Source: Brachypodium distachyon
Taxonomy: Eukaryota > Streptophyta > Magnoliopsida > Poales > Poaceae
Length of the DNA: 64,000 nucleotides
Direction: 5' to 3'
Assembly (NCBI RefSeq): GCF_000005505.3
Contig: NC_016133.3
Coordinates: 42,187,237 to 42,251,236, forward strand
The translations under genes and the position numbers were made by a program. The notes under the pieces were generated by a model. The model saw only the letters and a list, made by a program, of their open reading frames with translations, was not told where the DNA came from and searched no databases. Position 1 is the first letter of the stretch; each line of letters starts with the position of its first letter. Of the stretch, positions 12,610 to 23,108 are shown one piece after another.

Positions 12610-15600
12610 CTACTCCGGAGCCCTGGCCAAGTTGCCACTCCACGTGGACGTCGACGTCACCACCGTGCTGACCTGGCTAGATGTCGTCTCTGCCGTCGTG
12701 GACATCGTATCAAACCCCATACTGGTCGTAGCCGGCCACACGAACGAAGGCTTGAATGGAGGCACCTGGGGCGGCAACATAGCGCGCAGCAAAATCTGCA
12801 AAATCGCCTGCGCTTTGGGCCGCTCAGAAGGGGTTGGATGACTACACGCCAAACCCAGCATCAGCAGCCTCTCAGCATCATCCTCATCAAACTCCCCCTC
12901 AAGCCTTGGATCCACGGCCTCAATCGCTCTGCCATCACGATGCAACCTCCACACCCAATCAACCAAGAAATGGAACCCTTCAACGTCACACCGGGGCCGG
13001 CGGCCGCAAACGACCTCGAGGATGACGGCGCCGAAGGCGTAGACGTCGGACTCGCGGGTGGCCTTCTCTGTGTGGAAGCACTCGGGCGCGATGTAGCCCA
13101 CGGTGCCGTGCACGCCGCCGGCCACTTCCTCCGTGTAGGAGGTCTTGTCGGTGTCGATGGCGCGGGCGAGGCCGAAGTCGCCGAGCCGGGCCGTGAAGGC
13201 GGCGTCCAGCATGATGTTGGAGGCCTTCAGGTCACGGTGGACGACGCGCTGGTCGTACTGGTCGTGGAGGTAGTGTAGCGCTGAGGCGACCCCCTGGATG
13301 ATGGTGTAACGGAGCTCCCATCCTAGTGGCTGCCGGCCCCCTGGGGATGGTGAGGGCAGGCTGAAGAGGTGCTGGTCCAGGCTGCCGTTGGGCATGTACT
13401 CGTATACTAGTAGAAGCTCGCCGTTGTCGTGGCTCCACCCTGCATCAAGAGAATGTCCGGTTTTGTGTTATTACTTTGATGTTCGAGAAATAACCATGTT
13501 TGTTACCGTTGACCGAGAGGTAACTATTCATCGTAAGTCAGTCAACCCGGCAATAATCGCTTGAAAAAAAAGTTTGACCTTGTAATTTCCATTGGACAGT
13601 GATGATCTTGCACAAACTAGCTAGTGCACTCTTTGATTAGTCTTTACCTAATCGGACATCATTATTGTTTTGTTTTTGTACGTTGACACGTAGGTACATC
13701 GTGGATGCTATCGTCATGGCAAATAATTGGTAGGGTCACAAAGTTTAGTTTACGGCATATGAAGTTACTGACAGTTACTGTTGTGTACTGGTGCTAATGT
13801 TTTATTTCGGTTATGTGGCCGGCCTTGATAAAAGAAGTGTATGGTGCATTCATGGAAACAGGGGAATGGATGACGATGATGGCTCATCTGTTGACTTCTT
13901 GTAATGAGGTGTAAGTGTAATCATGGGAGCCCATTCTGTGTTGATTAATAAAGAAAAGATGGCAAGATGGTAGTACTGTAGTACTGTTAATTAAGAAGAA
14001 TACAGACTAGGCAAAAGGTTTGTTGGTCTAAGTTTGAAGGATTGAAGCTGTAAAGTCCCAACTAAAAGTGAAGGGTCAAAGCATATCGGTATGCAGGTGC
14101 ACATGCATCTAGCTAAAGCTCCTTGGGGTTAAGCGTTCAAATTTGGCCATTGTTAATGGACGCCCCATGTGCAATAATCACATGTCTGGACGAATAATTA
14201 AAGAAAACAATACAGTACTAAATTAGTAACAAAGAACCGCTCAAACACTTAACCCGCACGGCGGCGGCGGCGGCCGCCGGAGGCGAGGAAGAAAGGGGAA
14301 GGAGAGCTGTACGTACCGACGAGGCGCACGAGGTTCCTGTGGCGGAGGCGGTTGATGATGCTGAGTTCAGCAAGGAAGTCGTTCTGCCCCTGCGTGCTGG
14401 CCCGCGAGAACTTCTTCACGGCTACCTCCACCGTGCTCCCCGCGCCGCCGCCATTGCCGGGGTTGGCCAGGGGGTCCTCTGCCACCACGCCCCGGTACAC
14501 CACCCCGTACCCTCCTTGCCCGAGCTTCATCCGCTCGTCAAAGTTGTTAGTCGCCTTCCTCAGCTCCCTGTACTCGAACTCCCTCGGCCCGCCCGCCATG
14601 CTCCGAATCATCGTCCCCGTGATCCCGCTTCCCCCGTCTCCCCCTTGCACTAATTCCGTCTTCTGCCTCTTCACAACGCACATATAGTAGTAGCCCAATG
14701 CGGCGGCCCCGGCGAATAGCGCGAGAACCCCCACTGATACCCCCACGGCCAGTCCTAGCGCGAGGCTCTTCTTCTTGCTGGGCTCGGTGACGTTGGCATC
14801 GTCGTCTTCATCTTCGTCGAGCTTCTCGACAGTCATGTTCCAGGCGAGGACACAGTTGAGCTGGTACTTGGTCCCCGTGGAAGCCGAGAACCCGAAGTAA
14901 GACCTCTCAGCCACGACCTCCCCGAGATCCAGCGGCGCGGCGAGCACGGGCTTCGACGGCTTCTGCAGCGGCTGCTTCTCGATGTCGGCCATGTACACGG
15001 CGATGCGGCGGGCGTTGCCGTCGTAGTCGACCCAGACGTTGTACTTGGCGGCCCGGCTGGGCGGCGAGATCTCGATGCCGTGCGGGGTGAGCGAGGCCGT
15101 GAGCACGGACACCACGCTGTTGACGTTGAGCCCGACGTGGTTGTCGTCCGGGTCGTGCGGCTGCTTCTCGGTGTCGAGCTCCACGGCGACGATGCCGTTC
15201 GTGGCGTTGCCGTCCGTGGCGGCCGTGGTGAGGCCGAGGAACCCGCCGTGGCTGCCCGTGGGCGGGTCGGAGCTTGACGGCGCGATGAGGAACGCGATCC
15301 CTTCCGCCGGGTCCGTGTTCGGGTCCGTGAAGACGTTCACGGTGAAGACGGTGGTGAAGGACGCGAGTTGCTTCTTGTTCTTGGCGGCGGTGGTGGTGCC
15401 ATTGTTGGTGGTGGTGGCGTTGAGGGGGCGCCAGAGGCGGAAGGGGCGGGAGAAGAGGACGCGGCCGGACTTGTTGACGAGGAAGTCGGCGGCGTCGTTG
15501 AGGGAGTCCGGGGTGATCTGCAGCGCGTCCTTGGTGATGCTCGCGTCGCCGGCCACCGTCAGGTTCACGTTCCGGAGGTCCGGGTGGAACCCCGCGAAGC

Positions 15601-15733
15601 TGAACGTCGTGGCGTTGTTGCTTCCTGCAGCAGGGGAGCCATTGGTGGCGAGTGAAGTGGTGGTGGTGGTGGAGGAAGCAGGGGAAGCCAAGAAGACTAG
15701 GAGGAGCAGCAGTACGAGGAAACAAGCGGCCAT
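12610..15733 (-). CDS. L-type lectin-domain receptor-like kinase (LecRLK-B), two exons
   Basis: Exons 15733-14317 and 13439-12610 (877-bp intron, phase 1 G split) give 748 aa. Residues 1-21 form a signal peptide rich in leucine. The lectin domain (about 40-300) carries VAVELDTEKQPHDPDDNHVGLNV, and many N-glycosylation sites are visible. A membrane helix lies at about 323-350. The cytoplasmic kinase has LGQGGYGVVYRG near 404, VAVKKF, HRDLKASN (H540, D542), DFG at about 560 and a degenerate APEC in place of APEY. Splicing joins RLVG to WSHDNGELLLVYEY. The intron sits at the same codon as in LecRLK-A, so the two are paralogues. They are clearly different at sequence level, so the duplication is not recent. 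Likely a plasma-membrane receptor; ligand unknown. Confidence 0.93.
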
Positions 15734-17100
15734 TAATGGCGAGCCAAGACGACCTCAAACTGTTCTCGCGCCCGTGTGCGTGTGTATTGTGTTCTACGGA
15801 CTGGAATGGGTGCCTCCTTATTTCCGCCTCTGGTTTCGCCTCACTTTTTTTTTTCCGCCTGGTTTCGGCTCCTTGGAGATTGAGATTCTGTCCCGCACCG
15901 GAAAGGCAAAAAGTCACCAGAACACAAAGGGAAAGAGAAAGTGGTGTTCCGGTTGCAAAGCCACGTTCACACGAGGTGTCTGTGCCTGCCACCGGGGCCA
16001 GGGTCGATGCCGCGTACCTGACAAACACCACCGGCTCGAGCCCAAACGAACGAGGGTCGGTTCGGGTCAAGCAGGGGTCGCATTGGGTCGACGGCCGGAA
16101 ACACGAGTTGGGCAGTACTACTGTCATAAATCTGCTTCTGGATCCCCTTTGGACCTACCAAAAAATATATTTCAATGCCTGCTGTTCTCTAGCGAGATCA
16201 AAGTTGCAAGCGTGTGGTATTAACTGTCCAAATACTGGGAGATTGCTCTCTTTGACGGGAATTTGCTCAAGTCAATCTGCACCGAGCCGACTGGGGGCTC
16301 TAGATTGGGGTTGGGGGAGATTGCTCTCTTTGAGAATTCGTGGTCGTCCAAGGTTCAAGTCAGAGCATAGGGTCTTCAACACAGACCGCGGCCGTTGAAG
16401 AGCTATGGGAGATGCAGGTATGGCGATCTGGATCGTGCAGCCGCAGCGCATCGATCTCGCCGGGGAGACAGCGGATGTTTGCTAGATGCAGCCAGAGAAG
16501 AGCACGCGGGGTGTTGTTTGTGCTGGATGCTTTGTCGTTTGAGATATTAAAGACCATTTTAATAATTTGGACTCTATTATTTTTCTTTGCATTGATATTG
16601 TTAAATACACAGTTGTTTGATAATAGAGTTGATTGAAAAATAGCATATGTCTCGAATGCCAAAATGCAGCCATGTCATTTTAATATCTGTTAAAAAAAAC
16701 GTTTCAAAAAAATTGATTGAGAAATATGTCTGGACAACTTCCAAGGTGGACATTTAGATAGTGTCCATGGGGGATGTGGTATATGGACAATTGTCAAATT
16801 GTAAAGACACTAACCAAATGGACTGATGGCATGTCCATTTACGTACCGTCCTCTTGAATGTTCTGGTAGTAGAGTAAATTTCAAAAAACCACACCTTTTT
16901 GGGTTAGGGTTTCATGGGGACACGATCGGAGGGTTACTTTTAATCTGCCACAACTATAATTATTTTCACTTAACCCAGACATGCTGGTTAGCAATTATAA
17001 CAGAAAAATCGACAAGATTGGCCCACATGTAAGGTCTTACGTGGCAACTATGCTGACGGAATTTATACTCCCAACCCCCTCTTCTCTCCCCATTTTCTTT
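15734..17100. other. intergenic region, upstream of LecRLK-B
   Basis: No supported gene. A GGGAGATTGCTCTCTTTGA motif is present twice (about 16240 and 16317). From 16500 the sequence is AT-rich and resembles decayed transposon DNA without recognisable termini. Confidence 0.5.
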
Positions 17101-17123
17101 TTCGTTTGGGCAACATGGGGGGT

Positions 17124-17152
17124 GGGGGCACCGTCCCCCCGGGCAAAGCTAG
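17124..17152 (+). mobile_element. possible Helitron 3' terminus
   Basis: GGGGG-CACCGT-CCCCC forms a short hairpin, followed nine bases later by CTAG and then T. A hairpin just upstream of CTRR with insertion before T is the structural signature of Helitron 3' ends. No 5' TC end or rolling-circle protein was found, so this is a candidate only. Confidence 0.35.
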
Positions 17153-17322
17153 TTAAATTGTTGCAACGGTAGAACCAAATAGCAATCAACGTGCAAAATA
17201 TATTGTAAAGATGCATAGGCAACGGTAGAGATTGCAATCATCACTCCACATCTCGCCTTTTCTTCTTTCTCCTCGAACCTTGTAATGCATAAAGCAACCG
17301 GCACCAACGCATCGCTATAGCG

Positions 17323-18194
17323 CGGGGGGCATCGCCGCCCCCCCCCCCCAACCCGCACCATGACATGTCACAGTTGCGCTTACCATCATACATGGGGTTC
17401 ATCATTCAGATTTACAAATGCAGTTATTTTAATCCGCATCAGGCACTATGTCGCTCTCGCGATCGCGACGCCCACGAGCTAAAGATTCAGCAAAAAAAGA
17501 TAAGAAAATTACAAAAGAACTACAAAAGAACGCAGGTACCGTCGAACTCGCGTAGCTACCTCGGTATCATGTCGTACACAGCATGACGACACTGCTGTAA
17601 TGAAGTAAGACGTGACATATGAGGCACATGCTACAAGAAAAGTGGTACGCCTATGATCTGTATTGAAACAATACTTGTAACTGAGATTGTATTAGGTCAA
17701 AAAACACAAAAAGGAGCATTTCCAACAATAAATAAAATATCGAATTGTCGATGGCGTAATCGACACCTAACAGGCAACGCGTACACGTCCAGAATAATTG
17801 ATGAGCAACTCCACGGACAGAGCAGGCGAATTGGAGCAACAAAAAAGCTTGACAAAACAGTACCCTGCTTGTTGTTATGGTGAAAATAATAAAAATAATA
17901 ATTAAACATAGCATCATGATTAGAAAGCAAGAAATAAAGGCCGGGGGGCATCGCCTCCCCCCCCCCCCCCCACCCACACCATGAGATGTTATAGTTGGGC
18001 TTACCATCCATACATGAGGTTCCATCATTCAGATTTACAAATGCAGTAATTTTAATCCACATCAAACACTATGCCGCTCCCGCGATCACGACGCCCATGG
18101 GATAAAAATTCAGGAAAAAAAAGCACTACAAAAAAATGCAAATACCGTCGAACTAGCGTAACTACCACAATGTCGTGTCGTACACATCATGAGG
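17323..18194. repeat. two diverged direct copies of a roughly 240-bp unit, each headed by a G/C hairpin
   Basis: Copy 1 (17323-17584) and copy 2 (17940-18194) both start with GGGGGGCATCGCC plus a C-tract. They then share CACCATGA, TTACCATC, ATTCAGATTTACAAATGCAG, TTTTAATCC, ATCACGACGCCCA or its variant, and ATACCGTCGAACT or its variant, ending at a TCGTACAC motif. Between them lies about 350 bp of unrelated AT-rich sequence. They look like two copies of one non-autonomous transposon, orientation minus if the hairpin marks the 3' end. Confidence 0.7.
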
Positions 18195-18683
18195 AATTTT
18201 GAAAATCCAAAATCTGAAAAAAAAAGCAAATTCATAAAAATAATATGCTATGAATAAACCGAGGATAGCTAGACTTACAGAAGATATAGCTAGACTTACA
18301 GAATTTATAGAAGAGTTGGAACTTTCCCAAGTAAAGTTTATTGAGGGAATTATCCACTTTGATAATATGGTTACCTCTCTATTCCATTGTTATTGTTCCA
18401 TTATCAAAAGGGATTCTCATGAATCCAATGAAGAAAGTAAAAAACAGTAATATAAGAAGAGAGCAAGCCGTCATTTCCGTTAAATTGTCATCTAATATTG
18501 TAATTCCCACTTAGAACATAGAGCAAGACCTAAGTACACCCACACAACATTTATTCCTACAAAAACATGGCCTCGAGAAATCTAAAATTGAAATTAGCCC
18601 GACATTGTTTGAGAATGAACACAATGGATGGCTTGGTTGGAAATCTGAATCAGGTCACCTTTATCAACTTGGATGGATCAAAC
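18195..18683. other. intergenic AT-rich stretch
   Basis: No supported gene. A short plus-strand open frame at 18250-18450 begins with a repeated ARLTE motif but has no recognised family and no promoter context; I do not call it. Confidence 0.4.
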
Positions 18684-18694
18684 TTTTGACTAAT

Positions 18695-19086
18695 TCGGCG
18701 GGGTCTCGTAGGCTACAATGAAAGGTGAAGGCTACCCGGTCGCTCCTCAGTCTCGCTCTTTGGAGGATTTGAAAACTTTAGAATGCTTGCATTTTCGGGG
18801 GAGCCATCCCGATTGTTAGTTGGCTCGTCGAGAACATCTTTGTGGAGGCGGACTTGTGGCGTGCCGCTGGTGCACGAGCTCTTGACCGCCTCCCCCTTCA
18901 CGCGCGTCCTCTAGACCTTAGTCCTAACCCCACCCTTGTATAGTTGTCTTTAGGTTGCTTTCCTTTTTGTTTTTGTTTTGTGTTTTTTCTCTTTTTGACC
19001 CTTTTGGGCCTTGTTTGTACTTGCGCTTCTTGCGTCTTTTTCTTAATGGAAACGACACGCCGCTCGGCATGTTCGAGAGAAAAAAG
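18695..19086 (+). mobile_element. LINE 3' end, 5'-truncated, with target-site duplication
   Basis: An 11-bp direct repeat TTTTGACTAAT (18684-18694 and 19087-19097) flanks a 392-bp insert that ends GAGAAAAAA. The insert carries a decayed C-terminal coding tail, then a pyrimidine-rich 3' UTR with TTAATGGAAACGACACGCCG just before the A-run. This is the standard outcome of target-primed reverse transcription with early stop. Confidence 0.8.
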
Positions 19087-19167
19087 TTTTGACTAATCAG
19101 ATTACTGCGTGCAGGAAAAATGGTTAGTTCATGAGATCCTGATTAGCAGAGTGCTATAATTTGCGAC

Positions 19168-20543
19168 GAGTAAATTACAAAAACCATCACATTAGTCGCT
19201 ATGGTTTCACTTAGGTACCAGTTTACGTTTTATTTACTTAAAACCACCGGATCAGACTAAACGTTTAGTTGCTGGCGAATAACCCCGAAACTGATGAGGC
19301 AGGCCCACATGTCGGGCCAACGTGGCGTGCCAGCGTGCTACTGACTTTGCTTGAGAAGTTGACCGACCTCCCCTGCCCGTCCACACCCTCCTCCTCCTCC
19401 ATCCACGGCGACCGGCGCCTCTTCCTGGCAGTCCTCACCCTCCTCCTCCTCCATCCACCAGCCTGTTCTTGAATTGAAGTTGTAGTACATCAGCCGCTCG
19501 CTGTAATTTTAATCAATCACGACGACTCCATGAATTGAAGCTCCTCCATGTGCAGTGCGGCCACACCCTCGTCTTGCTTCTGCAGATTGATTGGCTGGGA
19601 GGAGCATTGCAGCGCGGGCGGCTGCGCACGGCGAGCAGCGGCGCGTCGCAGTGCGCGAGGGAGGAGGCGCGCGTCGCGGGGGCGCGGCAGTGCGCGGCTA
19701 GGCTCGCACGTTTCTTGGGCGGAGAGGAACCAAACCGCAAAGCAAGCAAAGAGCACGAGGGCGCAGATAGACCTGGTAAGCGCCGAGAAGGATGGTGTTT
19801 GCCCTTCGATCTGGCCGCTAGTCGCCGTAGAAGGGAATTCACCATATCTCTCTGATGTCTTGTGAGTTGCTGAACTCCGATGAGAGCTGATGGCTTCCGG
19901 GGCGAGGACTCTGCTACTTATGCACGCAACGCGAGTCGGCCGGCGCAAGAAAGGCAGGAGCAGACGTGATGGAGAAGGATTCTGATACTGATTAGCAGAG
20001 TTCTCTAATGCTATCTCTCTCATGAGTCATGACTTCTTCAGTCCGCTTGGATTGGAATACAGATACAAATCGATGGTAAATTGATCCCCGTCTTGGCTTA
20101 TTCTTCCTTCCTGTCTCAAGCGCTGCTGGCCGCCTAGCCTAGGTCGTGGCTTCCGCACACACCAATTTGTATCTGTACTCCAATCCTTCTCCCTGGCTGT
20201 CCGCGAGCGTCGGGCCGCGATGCTGAGCCGGGCGCAGCAGCCTGCGCCGAGCAGAGCACCGATGCGGGAAGAATCGGGCCCGCGCCTTGCACGGGAAAGG
20301 GCGGATCGATTCTCTCCAGGAGCGTGCGGAGCCAGGGGACTACGCGGCGGGAGCGGGAGCGGGGATGCGCTGTAGCGAGGTTGCGAAGGCGGCGGCGCGC
20401 TCGCCAGAGACGGGGAAGAAAGAGGAACAGAGGACAGTGGCCATGCTTTATTTGCTAGCAACCGAATGGTTAGTCTAATCCGATGGTAACTGGTACTAAT
20501 TTGAAACCCTAGCCACTAACGAGACGTTTTATGTAATTTACTC
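19168..20543. mobile_element. Mutator-like element (MULE), non-autonomous, Pack-MULE candidate
   Basis: The element is bounded by a perfect 9-bp target duplication ATTTGCGAC (19159-19167 and 20544-20552). Its ends are long inverted repeats starting GAGTAAATTACA; after reverse complementing the right end, similarity runs for roughly 100-120 bp (shared blocks include GGTTTCA, TACCAGTT, CGGAT-AGACTAA and GTTGCT). A 9-bp duplication and long TIRs define MULEs. No transposase is present. The interior (about 19370-20460) is strongly GC-rich, unlike the flanks, as seen in elements that have captured gene pieces. I could not identify a parent gene. Confidence 0.88.
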
Positions 20544-20552
20544 ATTTGCGAC

Positions 20553-21269
20553 ACATGTCCCTAGTCCGCGTGGATTCCGATCTAGGCCATAGTCCGAACC
20601 ACCGCTGCTTCATGGTGCTGAAACCCCCCCATAATTTGGAGCGAAAAGCAGGACGCCTCAGCCCAACCCCCGGCGAACCAGAAACTGGCAGAAGGCCGTC
20701 CGTGTTGGCCCAGAAGGCTCTTAGCCACTAGGGAGCTAGCGAAAAGGGCAGTCATGTCGGCCTGGTTAACGAGAAGGCGCCTACTGGGCTTCATCCGCAC
20801 GCCCGACGGCAAAGGGGACCGCTGGATGTTGTCGTCGAGCCGCTCAACGAGCGTAGCCTGATTACACGCGTTGCTTCATCTCCTCAAGCTTCCATCTCGT
20901 CATCTCTGCTCCAATTACATCCACATGTGGCCCTCAATATTGGAACAAGTATCAACGGTGGCCAAGCCAAGTAGGAGACAATTTGTTCTAAATTGCTAGT
21001 AGTATTATTGGATACAGAATATGTGCATGGTTGCTTGAAATATATAACAAATCCAGTTATATAGTTTGCCAATGCCAGTTTGTCAGTTGGGAATCCACGT
21101 CTGGAATAGATACTTGTCCAATTTGAGCATGTCATTCGTATAAATATTTTTTAGGTAGCATGTCAAGCCTCACAAATAATTAATTTTAGTATAAATATTT
21201 TTCTCCAATACATGCAAATTCTGTCCACCAGTCATGTTCCAAATTTCCCATCTGCTTTTCCTGAAGAAA
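20553..21269. other. intergenic region between the MULE and the solo LTR
   Basis: No supported gene. 20560-20880 is moderately GC-rich and the rest AT-rich. No repeat termini were recognised. Confidence 0.4.
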
Positions 21270-21274
21270 CACCC

Positions 21275-21995
21275 TGTAGAGATTTCGAGGTGGACCTAAC
21301 ACACTACGAGAGGGTCTATTCACCTATACCAACTACTTTGGTGTAGTTGATTAGTCCCTTTTTATTTCTACTTACTTAGTGCAAGCTTCCGGGCGGCAGA
21401 GCCACTCACGTTAAAGCAAGTCTTGAATCCGGGCGGCTATGCCACTCACGTTGAAACAAGACCGTTGTGATTCCGGGCGAATCCGCTCACGTTAAATCAC
21501 AACTTATATGCACTAAGTACTTAGAAATAATAAGGCCTAACCGGGAGACTTATATGAACAAAGTAGTACTATATTGCTTTAGGAATATTAGTACAAGAGA
21601 GAGCATACACACCTTACACTTGCTCACACCTTGTTCTCCACCTTCTTCACTTTCTTATTCTCTACTACTCAAAGTGTGAGGCAAGGGCCTCTATTTATAG
21701 GACTACATAGCCATTGGATTTTTGACATGTGTCAAGATCTTAGCCATTGATACAAAATATCTAAAGCCTTCCACACACTTCTACACAAATATTTAGGTAT
21801 TAGAAGGTTTCCTATTTATTTATTTTAAACTCCTATTTTAGAGTATTCCAAAGCTTCTACATAATTCTTCATGCATATCTAAACACTAGAAGGTTCTCTC
21901 TTTTATTCATTTTATATTTTAGAGTATTCCATAGTAATGTCTTCTTTCTTGTAATATTGAGAACACTCTAAAAGCTTGCATTGTATTCTCCAACA
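21275..21995 (-). mobile_element. solo LTR of an LTR retrotransposon
   Basis: A 5-bp direct repeat CACCC (21270-21274 and 21996-22000) flanks 721 bp. On the minus strand it begins TGTTGGAGAATACAATGC and ends CTCTACA, giving the canonical TG...CA. On the same strand a promoter-like CTATAAATAGAGGCC lies inside, as expected for the U3/R border. A three-fold repeat of an AACGTGAG...GCCCGGA unit (plus-strand positions 21387, 21427 and 21471) follows in the R/U5 part. No internal retroelement genes are attached, so this is a solo LTR left by recombination. The TGTTGG start is compatible with Ty1/copia, but that is inference. Confidence 0.85.
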
Positions 21996-22000
21996 CACCC

Positions 22001-22356
22001 CAAACAATTTCTAATTATTCCTCTTGGTCCTCCTTTTCAGATTGCATAATGAACCTTGGGGTACCAATTGCTCTGAGTTATCTGGGCATCTTCTTCTAGT
22101 TCACATTTGTTCATGGAGGGTGAACTTGTCTAGTAGAGCTCCCTTTCAAAAAAAAAACTTGTCTAGTAGAGCCATCTCCCTTAAGACTTTGGGACTGAAC
22201 CATCTAAGCAAGGCTATGTGTCTCAAATATTACTGTTCACAACCAAACTTTCAAAGAAATTACCCGGGCGAGCGAAGTCTTTTCTTACGCGCATCGAGAG
22301 GAGAATAGAAACCTACAGTCAAAAAAAAGAAAGAGAGGAGACAGAAACCCTTGAGC
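22001..22356. other. intergenic sequence after the solo LTR
   Basis: No supported gene. A short direct repeat CTTGTCTAGTAGAGC appears at about 22125 and 22159, separated by an A-run. Confidence 0.4.
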
Positions 22357-23108
22357 TAGCTAGTGTTCCAGCAAGCGACTGCTCCTCCGCCGCCCGTCCG
22401 GACTCTCGCCGGCGTCGCGCGGCCGCTCCCTACCTCCGCCCTCGAGTCCTCGACCCCTCGTCCTGCTCTGCTCCAGCACAGAAACTCCACCTCCCCTCCA
22501 TCCTGAGCAGGAAGCGTCCCTACCTCCGCGTTTCCTCTGGACAATCTGCCGGCGGCGAGGCGCTAGTCCGGCGAGGCCCAGCTCCTTTGTTTCTTCGTCC
22601 CGTGCCCGGTCTGAGGAGGACACGAATCGCATCCCCGACCAGCAAGCCGCCCCCATTTTGTGCTCCTCACGGCCGGCCGAATCTTTCCCTGAGGTACATG
22701 ACTCTCCCCATCTCCTGCTTGCTCTCTTGCACATAAGTCCGTGTCTATGTCAATGCTATATGATAGCAGGGTCATGAGATGGTGCATTGGTTGTGTGATT
22801 CATCAATCATCATGCCTGAAATCATGTAATTTTCCTGTTTGGTTGAAGTATGGCCGAGAAGGCAGTCTGGGATGATGAAAACGTGAGGCACTTTATTGAT
22901 ATTTGCAAAGAAGAGATTAGTAATGGGAACCTGCCCTTAGGTTTTTTCCTGTTTGGTTGAAGGATTGGTTGGAAAAATCTTGGTGAAAAGTGAAGCAAAA
23001 TCTGGGAAGAAGCTCACAAAGACTCAATTAAAGAGCAAGTGGGACAATGTGAAAAAAATATATATACATGGTTCATGGAGTTGAAAATTGCAGCCACTGG
23101 ACTTGAAA
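22357..23108 (+). pseudogene. MYB/SANT-like DNA-binding protein of PIF/Harbinger type, broken
   Basis: A GC-rich, pyrimidine-rich leader (22370-22695) ends in a splice-donor-like GAGGTACATG. A possible start ATG at 22850 opens MAEKAVWDDENVRHFIDICK, the first helix region of the Myb/SANT-like domain found in PIF/Harbinger ORF1 proteins and their host-domesticated relatives. Further conserved pieces follow (RIGWKNLGEK, KKLTKTQLKSKWDNVKK, and a WFMELK-like block) but in three different frames, with a stop at about 22952. A TTTCCTGTTTGGTTGAAG string occurs at both 22831 and 22945, so a small local duplication caused one lesion. The sequence is cut off at about 23110, where the gypsy remnant begins. 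Confidence 0.65.

Noticed and set aside
14907..16223. Long open frames on both strands over LecRLK-B exon 1 and its upstream region
   Set aside because: They are shadows of the GC-rich lectin exon; low-complexity R/H/P composition and no domains.
18250..18450. Plus-strand open frame with an ARLTE repeat
   Set aside because: Short, AT-rich, no family, no promoter context; the repeat is from a local duplication of TAGCTAGACTTACAGAA-like sequence.
19513..20461. Several overlapping open frames of 60-170 codons in the MULE interior
   Set aside because: They occur on both strands in GC-rich DNA, have no family similarity I can see, and none has a convincing start context.
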